Source of the DNA: Linnemannia hyalina
Lineage: Eukaryota > Mortierellomycota > Mortierellomycetes > Mortierellales > Mortierellaceae
Length of the DNA: 64,000 bases
NCBI GenBank assembly: GCA_019671135.1
Contig: JAHRHY010000006.1
Span: 1,922,001 to 1,986,000, forward strand
Direction of reading: 5' to 3'
The notes under the pieces were generated by a model. The model worked only from the letters and a program-made list of their open reading frames with translations, had not been told where the DNA came from and searched no databases. This document shows positions 24,177 through 33,652 of the stretch, piece by piece. The position numbers and the translations under genes are program-made. Within the stretch, counting starts at the first letter, position 1, and every line of letters begins with the position of its first letter.

Positions 24177-26450
24177 CTATAGACTAAGCCGTGACAAGGC
24201 GCGCAAAATCTGCCGTGGGTCGTCTACGCTATCAGGACCAAAGCCACCGCCACCACTACTACTACTAACAATGCCACCTGCCCGAGAACTAGATAATGCC
24301 GATTTTGTTGTTGGTATAGAGCCATCCTTAGCACCCGCAGCCGAAAGAAGAGAAGAAGAAGTAGATGAGGATGCCTGGATCCCCGCCAGCAGGGGTATAC
24401 TACTCTCCGTCGTCCGCGGGTGTTGCCGTTCGTCCAATGCCAGTGCAATCTGCTCCAGTACTTGGTCCGTATACTGTTTAGCCATCTTGTCGAACCGAGA
24501 CGCAGAATACAGCGTATCTCGAAGACTATCCACCTATTATACCGTTAACAATGAATCAGGTCGTCAGTCAACGCGCATCCTCAAATAGGAATATACTTCG
24601 GACAATAAAAGGACCCGTGCAGCACTACAAAGAGGCTTACCTCTGTTTCTAGGGTGCTCATCATTTCGGTCATCCACTTGTTGCTATCGCGCCTAGATTG
24701 TCCAGCGCCGTTAGCTTGAGTCCCTGCTTTCAGCGACTTGCTCGGTGTAGAGGTCCCCTCCTTGGGTTTGCAATGCTTCTCCCAAAGACTCCTCTCATCC
24801 GCCGTCAGCAGATTTAGGTCAATCTCTTCCACAAAGGACTCTGGCATGAAAACTGGTTCATTACCCGGCGGAAGCTTCGCCCCGCTATCCACCAGCGCCG
24901 CATGGAAGGTGTTGAAGGAGCTGATCACCTTTGTCCAATCCTCGTCCTCCTTGCGTAACTTTGCAATCTGGGCCTCACATTCCCTCAGCTTCCGCATGTT
25001 CTCCGTGTTTTGTTGATGGGGCTTTTTGGGTGCCGTCCGGATGGGGTCTTTGTCCAGGGGTCGGCTGTACCATGAGACACTAAACTGTCCCGATATCAAC
25101 ATTGCCAACACTTCCTCCTCCACCCCCTTGGCAATCCTGAGAGCTGTCTGAGACTTGCTCCGCTGTTTGTCGATTGAAATTCGCGCACACCATGCCATCA
25201 ATTGCTTCATCCGAATGGGAGCCGGGTCGTCTGCAGAAATATGTCGGAAGAACGTCTTTGGGTCCAACGACGGATGTGGGAGAGCTAATCAAAGAAACAT
25301 GATAGTAAACGAATATGAAGTCAGTTATTGAGATCATGCCAACAGGTCTAGTATCCATCTCTTACAGAGCTTGCCCACTCTTTATGCAATAGAAAGGACC
25401 CTCAGAGACAACTGTGTACAATGACAGTGAACATGATGTCCTCCGAGGTACACCCATTGTATTATTACGCACCTGTGAATCCGTTTCCAATGGAAGAAGC
25501 GCGTTTACCGCGCATGGTCAAACTTGACCTCCTGTTAGCGCTCCGTAAGTCCTTGTTCTTGTTGATTGTGGGCGTCTCTCTCATAGGAATGGCGACGTCC
25601 GTGTCTACAAAGTTATCGGGCGTCTGGAAAGTAAGTCGGCGCACATTGCGAGGTGTCGATAGGTCCGCAGAAGGTACTTGGCGGGTCGATGAGGCTAATG
25701 CTCCTCGGCGGGTTTTGTCCTTGGAGGGTGTCCGTTCTGGTGTCGGCGGTCGGAGGGGTGTCGAATGTGCGAGGTTGTCGTCGACGACATATCTACTGCG
25801 AACGGGTTTTGATACTTCTGGCACTGCTTCCACTGCAATTTTCTTTTTCCTTGTGAACACGAACCCTCGGTCGTCCTCCGTGACTAAAGATATCATGGGC
25901 GAAGCGAGAAACAGGGTTTTAGTATCGTTATATCCTGTAAAAAAAGTCCTCCAACAAAGCCTAAAAGAAACAGGCGGTGACAACGTACATCGCTTGGTTC
26001 GCTTCTAAAAGAGTATAGTGAAGAGTAAGATGAAAGAAATAGTGTGAGTGTCGGGCTCTTTCAACTTTAAGTCCCTTGCCAAAAGAGAGTGAACAAAAAA
26101 CAAAAAAAGCATCGGTTTGCTATTCCATCGCGGAAAAAAGAAACGTTGCGCTGAAAGAAGTGTCATACCATTTCGGAAAGCTCTGCTCTCCAGCCGTCGG
26201 CTGGAGGCGAAGGACTGTCTGATGCCGAGAGTGAAGGGACAGCGTGTTGCTTCTGCTTGTGGGAGGAGCGGACGACTTGGACCTTTGAGCTATGTTCCTG
26301 GCGTCCCTGGCGAGGCTTTTGCTTTGAGGTGTTCCTTTGCTTGGAGTGGTGGGTATAATCAAAGTCAGAGTCAGACTCATCGTCGCTTCTGTCCACGTTC
26401 TTCCTCTTCTTTGCGGCCCTGACGACCTTTGTGGTGCCTCGTGGGGGCAT
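24177..26450 (-). CDS. DSN1: Kinetochore protein Mis13/Dsn1 (Mis12 complex)
   Basis: Subunit of the Mis12 (MIND) complex that links centromeric chromatin to the outer kinetochore. Exons 26450..26169, 26004..25989, 25883..25473, 25284..24641 and 24533..24177 give 569 residues. The N-terminal half is basic and disordered. The conserved core reads RRSSLTMRGKRASSIGNGF, then ALPHPSLDPKTFFRHISADD, then RMKQLMAWCARISID; RRSS and KRASS fit Aurora-B phosphosites known in this family. The C-terminal half is helical and coiled-coil-like (NMRKLRECEAQIAKLRKEDE). The 16-base exon 2 is inferred because joining through TCTTTAG restores TEDDRGFVFTRKKK. Skipping that 105 bp intron also leaves an open frame, so this border is uncertain. 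Confidence 0.85.
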
Positions 26451-27144
26451 GGTGGCGAGAGGAAGGTGAGGGTATGTGGTTCCGGACGTGACTGGTGGAG
26501 GCTTTAAAGGAATCCTCAATAAAGAAAAGTAACGTGCCGATGAATCTGTTGGGGGACTCGTTCTTTTAATCTTTTTTCTTTTTGTGTTGTCTCCTGTAGG
26601 GTGGTAGAAAGGTCGGTGCGGGCTTGTTTTCTACGCGTTGATGGCGATGCTGGATAGATGGGCAGAGGTGGGTGGGGATGATGGAACAGAATGTGAGAGT
26701 GGGGAGTGGGGAGGAAATAGCGAACAAGTTGTCTTCAAGGTGCTTTCTATCTTTCTCACTTTGCAAACAAACAATCAAGAAAACGATGAAGTCCAATCTT
26801 CACGAAAATAGTGACGTCACACGCGTTCTCTTAGGTCAGGTGATCCTTCCAATTTTTGATTGGCGAATGCCTTCCTCCTTTTTTTGAGCTGACCTGACCT
26901 TGGACCGTGGACGAGCTGACTCGCCCTTCCCCTTGTCACCCGTTGCACACCCACTCACTCGTCTCCCTGCTACTACCTTTCTACTACCTTTCTACTCTTT
27001 CCTTTCATTCTCCTTCCACTTCCCTACCCTTGTCGCTGCACCACTCCACTCTTCCTTCAACACCAGCACCCCTACCTTTCTTCTCCCTTCACCTTCTCAT
27101 TCGACGTCAAAAAAGGGCTCCTCACGCCTTGCTATTTACAAGTC
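26451..27144. promoter_or_regulatory. Divergent promoter region, DSN1 / PQ-loop gene
   Basis: A 694 bp gap lies between divergent start codons. The PQ-loop side has a long pyrimidine-rich leader (26930-27110). A GTGACGTCACA palindrome near 26810-26820 (line GTGACGTCAC) resembles an ATF/CREB site and is the only motif I can name. Confidence 0.5.
26811..26821. promoter_or_regulatory. ATF/CREB-like palindrome GTGACGTCAC
   Basis: The 8-base core TGACGTCA is a perfect ATF/CREB (bZIP) consensus, about 330 bp upstream of the PQ-loop gene and 360 bp upstream of DSN1. Function is inferred from the consensus only. Confidence 0.4.
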
Positions 27145-28614
27145 ATGTCGGTTCTCAAACCATGGACCTTTGGCCCTGACGAGCCTATTCCCCAGCCTGG
27201 CGAATGTCTCCCTCACCACAGCGACTTTGAACTCGCCCTCTCGCTCTTTATCCTCGTCGGCATGGTCGTCTCTTACCTGCCCCAGGTACCTCCATATACC
27301 TAGACACCATGTTGTCGGACTTGCCAAGGAAAACGCTATTTTATCACACATGGCACCCTTGGCATTTTAGTTTTTTAACTCCTGCCTCTGGTACTTTACC
27401 GCCGTATTATGGGACGATTTTATAGCACTTCCGCATTATCCACAAAGGAACCAGTGATGGTATCAGTCCTTGGTTCCTTTTGCTTGGCTGCATCTCCGCC
27501 AGCTCGACCTTTTTGAACATTGTCATCCTACAGTGGAAGGTTATCATGTGCTGCAAGGTCCTTGTAAGTCAATGACTCTTGTGCGAACAACACGATATCC
27601 ACCTTTTTTTTCTTGGAGTGAAATGTTGCTGATGGCTCCTTTTGACTACAATTATTAGAGCCTTGGATCCTGTCTGGAAAGCACGCTGGGTATTGCACAG
27701 CTCGGAGTTCAGTTTTTGATGTTTAGTCTGGTGTAAGTCTTCCCTCTCGCTTCGACATCCCTTTTTTTCCTTGACAAAGAAATACAACGATTGTTGGGGC
27801 AACCAGGAGAACGTGGAGCAGTGAAAGTAAGCCCGGAATGTCCGTATTGATTCGAAACCACACTTCTATGCTATGACCATTTAGTTTCATTCTTTTCCTG
27901 ATCTATTACCCAGCCCGCAAGAAGGTATCTGAGGAACTAGACAGGACAACCCGCTCCAAGGAGTGGACACTCTCTTTGATCATTGCCCATGTGGTTGGAG
28001 GTCACTTCTTTATCGCCCTCCTGGTCACCATCTACATGCTGACTTTTGTAGGCGGACCCGAGAATCCCTGGACATCTGGATGGGCAAGCTTCTTGGGCAT
28101 CACTAGTGTCATCTTGGCGACCATTCAGTATGTGCCTCAGATTATCCGGACATTCAAGCGCAAGGTTCGTCAAACCACCTTCTTTCTCTCCATCTCTTTG
28201 TCAGAGATCTGATCTGACAAAGTAGGGACAAATGCACGTACACAAATGCATGAATACATGAGATCTTTCTTGAGTCTAACTAGTTTTCCTCCTTTGTTCA
28301 TATAGTCTGTTGGAGCACTGAGTATTCCGATGATGTTGATGCAGACCCCTGGAGCAGCACTGTTGACACTGTCGTTGGCACTTCGCCCCGGAGCCAACTG
28401 GACAACATGGATTGTGTATGCAGTGACGGGATGTCTCCAGGGCACGCTCCTTGTAATGTGTATCTACTACCACTTCCGTGCGACCAGTCATGGCTATGGC
28501 GACTTTGATACCAGCGAGACCGAGCCCCTGCTGGCGGGCGATGACAATCCTGTCCCCAAGAACCGTGCCGGTCGTGGTGCTCCTTCGACCTCTTCATCCG
28601 TGACCGCCTCTTGA
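27145..28614 (+). CDS. PQ-loop repeat membrane protein
   Basis: Seven-helix membrane protein of the PQ-loop (cystinosin/SWEET-like) superfamily, whose members move amino acids or related solutes across vacuolar or lysosomal membranes. Exons 27145..27285, 27426..27563, 27659..27732, 27885..28164 and 28306..28614 give 313 residues. PQ-loop 1 reads SYLPQHFRIIHKGTSDGISP (around residue 45) and PQ-loop 2 reads QYVPQIIRTFKRKSVGALSI (around residue 200). The C-terminal tail after the last helix is polar (ETEPLLAGDDNPVPKN), with an EPLL dileucine-type signal often found on vacuolar proteins. The substrate is unknown. A possible tiny extra exon around 27807 was considered but would bring in a stop. 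Confidence 0.9.
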
Positions 28615-28764
28615 TCACCTCATTTGCCACCAATTTTGGTATTTAATAAAAGGCTCCTTTCACAACACCTCTTCTTTGTCTTTCACTGTCATCTCCGTTC
28701 CTTCCTCCCCTCTATGTCCATACGCACCATATACCTCTCAGACATATCCAACAAACAATACAAG

Positions 28765-30596
28765 ATGGCCTCGTCCAACTTCTTGCCCTCCTCGGCCATC
28801 AACAAATTCATCGCCTTGCGGTCTCTCGCTAAACTTTCATTACCTACTGCATCAGCACCAATATCAACCTCGTCCTCAAGATCCTCCAAGAAACCCAGGA
28901 TAGATCCTGTTTCGCCAGTGACCCCATCCTCACCCTTACCCAAACAATATCCACATCTGACAGTATCAGCCTCAAGGCCTCACGTCGCGTCTACCTTTCA
29001 TTCCACCAACAATAACCCAGCCAGATCAAGCTCTTCGACTTCAAGTAGCCCTGCCCCACGCACAAGGACCCCGACCATTCCAAAGCGGATCCCCCCTACC
29101 CTTTCTCTGGTCGTCAAGAAAGACCATTTGCCGAAGCATATAGACCTACCTACGTTTGTTCCTCGAGAATATGATCCGTTGCCCGCGCCAGGGTCCGAGG
29201 ATACTTACAAGTGTATTGCGTCGAGTCGGCTGATCCAGAAGACTGCGCTTGTCAAGGCGCTTGTTGATCCGGACTGTGGGCGTGTCTCGCTTGTTGAGCG
29301 GGACTTTGAGTACTTGAGGGTAACCACACTATTATAATGCCTCTTTCGTCGGAGGATATATCTTACACATTCACGACACATGATTACTGATATGTTCTAC
29401 CGTTCTGCTGTTACTGATGCTATGAAAGTACATGTCGCCCGACACGAGGCAAGGACTAGATGGGTCATCTCCAGTAGAAGCAGACCTGATCCTGGACGAA
29501 CATACTGCCATTCTCTTCCACCCGCTCGGAGATCTGGGCCAGGCTTCTGGACTGGACGTCGAGGGAGGACTGAAGACATTTGTTGCGACCTTGGCGAGGA
29601 TCGGTCCCCGGTACACGAACCTCTGGCTGATCTTTGAAGAGTATTACTCTCCTGCGTATTTGGTGACTGCGGGGAGTATTCGCACCACTGCTGGTATGCA
29701 CCACGCGCCTTCGGTACCATTGCCAATCTTGGCGCGGCCGAATCCGTATACTGGACCGACGATGAAGTATCTGAGCCAATTCATGGCGTGGGTACCGTCT
29801 ACGCAGACTCGAACTCGCTGGCTCTCCAGGATTCGCTGTCCCTCTGGTCACCAGTCTCTCCAAACAAAAGGGTGTAACGTTCAACAACAGGCGTTTGGTA
29901 TGCAGGACCCAGGACAGTCCATGGACGAGATCTCATTCGAGACACAGGTTTTGTTCGCATCAGATGAGCGGTGCGCTGCAAGGATGGTTCGAGCGATTGG
30001 CGAAGGGATCGTGAGACGGATCGATCGGGCTGTAAGGGATGGGGTCCGAAAAGACGAGGATGGTTGGCAGGATGCTGAGGAGTGGCTCTGGAGGGATTGG
30101 TTAAATGATCAAGATAGTACGGTAGGTGTGGAGAGAGATGTGTGGATCATGTTCTGCGGTGGTATTTTTTACGTATGTGCATGGACCACCTGTGACACTA
30201 CACAACGTTCTGGACATCATTGTTATTCTTACCTGTGTGTATACGTCGTTGCCATCGTCATTTATTTGTCTCTTTAGCATGAACGGTTCCTAGGCGCGTT
30301 CCGGATATTCAACCCATTCTCGATCCAATTGATTCTCTCCCTGTGCTCTCTAAAAGAGTTCTTTGCCATGGACCACCAGCAGCGTTGCAAGACTGTCGGT
30401 CGATTCATCGATCCCGATGTTCTGGTAAAGAGTAGCAAAAAAAATGAACGACGATAGTATATGCTGAGCATAGGTATTACTTTGCCGATGTTGCTCTCTA
30501 CACATCATTGGTTAACATGCAACGCTTTTTTTTTTTTTTGTTTCGAACGTACCGTAGGCCATTTTCGACAAGGTGGTGGCGACACCCATGTCCTAA
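28765..30596 (+). CDS. SHOC1/Zip2-like XPF-fold protein, candidate meiotic crossover factor
   Basis: Exons 28765..29319, 29429..30121, 30278..30424 and 30558..30596 give 477 residues. The first 140 are Ser/Pro/Thr-rich and disordered. Then comes a fold resembling an inactive XPF nuclease: CIASSRLIQKTALVKALVDP, SLVERDFEYL, ADLILDEHTAILFHPL and RIGPRYTNLWLIFEEY, without the ERKxxxD catalytic motif of active XPF. After ETQVLFASDERCAARMVRAI the end holds a helix-hairpin-helix-like part, HERFLGAFRIFNPFSIQLIL. This order fits SHOC1/Zip2 proteins, which partner with Spo16 to protect meiotic crossover intermediates. Recognition is from pattern memory, so the family is probable and not proven. Confidence 0.62.
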
Positions 30597-31554
30597 TCGA
30601 GCCTTCAAAGAATCTTTTTCATGCCTTGCACACGAATCGACCAATTGCGATGCTGCCGGAACGCGCTCAGTCCGTTGCACGTTGCACAACGTACAAAAAT
30701 AAAAATCAATGCGAAAAGGGGCTGGGGTTGGGACCGCAAACCTACAAGGAAAGAAATACGAGGAATATGAAGAAACGAACATGCAATGTAAATGAGCGTG
30801 AAGAACAAAAACACCCAAAAAGGGTCTACAAACATACGGGGAGCAGTGGAAGGGGCCACACAACCCTTTTGATAAAATCATGTTGCACAGCGAACATTCT
30901 CTCTTGTGGCGTTTCAAGCTACCGGATTTGAGAATAGGCGGCCGAGCTGGAGGCTCTCTCTTGCTTGGTATAACACCCTCTTTCTGCTACTCCTGTTATC
31001 TTTTCTCCTTCGTGGCCTGGCGCATTATTTTTCTTGTCTTGACTCCCCTTTCCTTCCTTCTTTCCTTCCCCAAATGTGCAGCCTCCGACTACCGTCCAAA
31101 AATAACCTACCCCTACTTCCTCGCGTCGAATCTCTAACCTACTTTCTTCCTTCTCGTCAAACATCACAATACCAGCTTCATACATACTTCCAACTTTTGG
31201 AGAACGGAGGCTGTTCATGACGAAACAAGGTCAATGTTTCTTTTCTTACGCTCCATTGTGGACACTCATGGCGTTTCACCGAGGCCCTTTATTTCTTCAT
31301 TCTTTCTCTTGTCGAAAGACGGTAGCTCCTTTATACACTTTTGTCGATGAGAGGGTCCTGTGGATTGCCATTACATCCGCGGTTGCTACGATGTTTCGTT
31401 ATATAAGCCTTACCTACCTTTCTCCCAAAAGCCTTCCAGAAAGAACCTTTTTTTCTGCTATTCAAGCATTCAGCTCTACACAATTCTTCCATTCAACAAA
31501 CATCACACTGTCGAGCATTTTTTCCTCACCTGCCCCTTTCAGGCTCTAAAAAAC
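30597..31554. other. Intergenic: SHOC1-like 3' side and promoter of the AT-hook gene
   Basis: No gene is supported. The second half is pyrimidine-rich and probably the 5' leader of the next gene. An in-frame ATG exists upstream at 31360, but the sequence after it is not protein-like. Confidence 0.45.
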
Positions 31555-33423
31555 ATGGACCCGTTTAACCGCGAAACCTTCCTTGGCGATCTAATAAGCC
31601 TTGATCAGCAGCAGCAACCTTCCTCCCCTTCCACGACGAACTCGAGCCCTCTTCAAGAGATTTATACATCGTCCTCGCCCGCCGCCGCCACCTCAAACAG
31701 CCCCACTTCTAATTCCACCTCACCTGCTAATGCCGCACCTCACGTCTGGGACGTGGAAGCCCTTGCCATGATGATGAAATCGAACCTCCCTGAAGCCGAC
31801 GACGTTCAAGATCTTCCCCTGGCCACCCGTCATCGCTCCATGGCACCCTCTCCACCTGCCATACCCAACCTTCCTGAATCATCTGGCAGCATTTACTTTA
31901 ACTACTTTAGCTCCTACACCCCTACCAATACCACCACCAAATCTGCAGCTTCTCTTGCTTCTATATCTTCTTGTTCAGTTCCTCAAGCGCCACTGACAGA
32001 GTTCTTCATACCGATTCCTTCGACTCCTCAGCGCCGTCAAGGTCTGATGACTCCAATCGAGTTAACCCTAGACCATCACCTAGACTTCTCATGTGGACCT
32101 ATAACGGCCACGAACCCCAATCCGAACCCAATGTCACTGTCAAATGCAGTCGTCGTCGCATCATCGTCCCAGCCCATGTTTGACTCTGAGGACCCGACAC
32201 CCATTTACCAAGATTTCCCGCTTGAGCAGCAGCCCTTTGACCACAAATTTGATCCGATGCCGATTGAAGCTTCACCTTTCTCAGGCGCGTCGCCTATTGC
32301 TTCTCCTAAACCTGACTACCAGTCTGTCTCCCCCCTGAACATGGCTGATCTTCACCAGCAGACTTTTTCACTGTTGAATCCTGGTTTCTCCACCCCCGCC
32401 GCTGCTGCTCCTTCCGTGACATTCCCTTCTTCTGCGATTCTCGCCAGATCCTTTCCTCTCCTTTCTTTGACAACCCCGTGCGCGCTTGTGGACTTTGGGA
32501 TGGCTTATGGATCGAACCAACAAACCTCGGCTCTGCTAAACAACGAGAATTCGGTCACTGCTTCCGCTGCCTCATTTCTTTCCACCGCCAACCACCACAA
32601 CAACGACTACTCGATGACAGTGGCACCGGGTGTTTACAATCCAAACTCCCCAGAACACCTCTCGGATCTGAGCAATCTCGTCCAGCACCGCCAACGTCTC
32701 CTCCAACGTCAACAGCAACAGCACCTTCAGCAGCAGCAGCAGCAGAAACATCAACACCTCCGGCAAAGAGCTCTCCATCATCATCAGCAGTATATGACCT
32801 CATCATGTCCTCCTCCCCCTCCTACACCACAACCTCCCCTCCCCTGCAATCAACTTGACAACAACACCATCCACCACACGTCAACATCTCACATCGACAA
32901 CAGGGCCAACGACAGCACAAGAGAATACTCATTCATGCGCCCGTTGAACGCCAACTCCTTTGTCCAATCCATTTACTGCCCTTCTCCTCACATCGAACAT
33001 TCTACCTCTACAAATGACGCGTCTTCTACCTCCTTGCCTTCCTTCACAGATACCACACACCACCAGCTCACGATATTGGACTTTCTTTCAATGACCGGCC
33101 CTACAAAACGTCGTCTCGGCCGTCCACCCCTCGACCGCATGTCTCCCACATCCCCAACCACCACCACCACCACCTCTTCCTCCTCCCCCTCCTCCTCCTC
33201 TTCCTCCTCATCCTCTTCTTTGACATCCTCATCAACTAGTTCTCGTGCACCGTCGCCTGGAGTCATCATCAGCAGCAGCAATAGCAGCAGCAAGCAAACA
33301 TCCTCCAAGAGATTCTACATTGTAGAACCCTATCAACACACGGACCAAAAAGTCGATCGCCGTTCCTTCAACTCCCGCAAACAACTCAGACAACTCCAAG
33401 CCCAAGAAGCACAAGCCAACTGA
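31555..33423 (+). CDS. Low-complexity protein with one AT-hook-like motif, unknown function
   Basis: I do not recognise this gene beyond its composition. A single exon encodes 622 residues starting MDPFNRETFLGDLISLDQQQ in a good context (AAAACATGG). It is rich in Ser, Pro, Thr and Gln. Notable parts are a Gln/His run around residues 380-415, a Pro run after it, an AT-hook-like core KRRLGRPPL at about 517-525 and a Ser run at about 541-562. The end is basic (KRFYIVEPYQHTDQKVDRRS, then NSRKQLRQLQAQEAQAN). An AT-hook plus activation-like low complexity suggests a chromatin or transcription role, but this is weak. It is convergent with the ankyrin-UBA gene. Confidence 0.7.
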   Translation: MDPFNRETFLGDLISLDQQQQPSSPSTTNSSPLQEIYTSSSPAAATSNSPTSNSTSPANAAPHVWDVEALAMMMKSNLPEADDVQDLPLATRHRSMAPSPPAIPNLPESSGSIYFNYFSSYTPTNTTTKSAASLASISSCSVPQAPLTEFFIPIPSTPQRRQGLMTPIELTLDHHLDFSCGPITATNPNPNPMSLSNAVVVASSSQPMFDSEDPTPIYQDFPLEQQPFDHKFDPMPIEASPFSGASPIASPKPDYQSVSPLNMADLHQQTFSLLNPGFSTPAAAAPSVTFPSSAILARSFPLLSLTTPCALVDFGMAYGSNQQTSALLNNENSVTASAASFLSTANHHNNDYSMTVAPGVYNPNSPEHLSDLSNLVQHRQRLLQRQQQQHLQQQQQQKHQHLRQRALHHHQQYMTSSCPPPPPTPQPPLPCNQLDNNTIHHTSTSHIDNRANDSTREYSFMRPLNANSFVQSIYCPSPHIEHSTSTNDASSTSLPSFTDTTHHQLTILDFLSMTGPTKRRLGRPPLDRMSPTSPTTTTTTSSSSPSSSSSSSSSSLTSSSTSSRAPSPGVIISSSNSSSKQTSSKRFYIVEPYQHTDQKVDRRSFNSRKQLRQLQAQEAQAN

Positions 33424-33569
33424 AAACGCGAGAAGGAAGGGGATCACGACTGTCACCAAGATCTTCATCCTCACCACCCGCCAACCTTCTTGAAATCACC
33501 CTCTTTGTATCAACACAGAATACCTTCTTAGAGCATTAACACATAGATAAAAAAAAAAAACATCCGCAG

Positions 33570-33606
33570 ATATATATAGATATAGATATAGATATAGATA
33601 TAGAAT
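33570..33606. repeat. ATAGAT hexanucleotide repeat
   Basis: About six ATAGAT-like units sit in the 229 bp convergent gap between the AT-hook gene and the ankyrin-UBA gene. Confidence 0.85.
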
Positions 33607-33652
33607 AGAATGGGGGAAAAAAGAATGCAGAAAAAAGACAAAACAAGATTCT

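Noticed and set aside
27807..27825. Tiny extra exon in the PQ-loop gene between 27733 and 27884
   Set aside because: It has plausible AG and GT borders, but using it shifts the frame into a stop; direct joining gives a natural helix.
28284..28312. Possible CRISPR-like or mobile-element repeats anywhere in the window
   Set aside because: Only simple sequence repeats were found. No spaced direct repeats, terminal inverted repeats, transposase or reverse transcriptase fragments are visible.
29694..29870. An intron starting at the GTATGC at 29694 in the SHOC1-like gene
   Set aside because: The frame is open straight through and the translated residues (PYTGPTMKYLSQFMAWV) fit the family, so no intron is needed.
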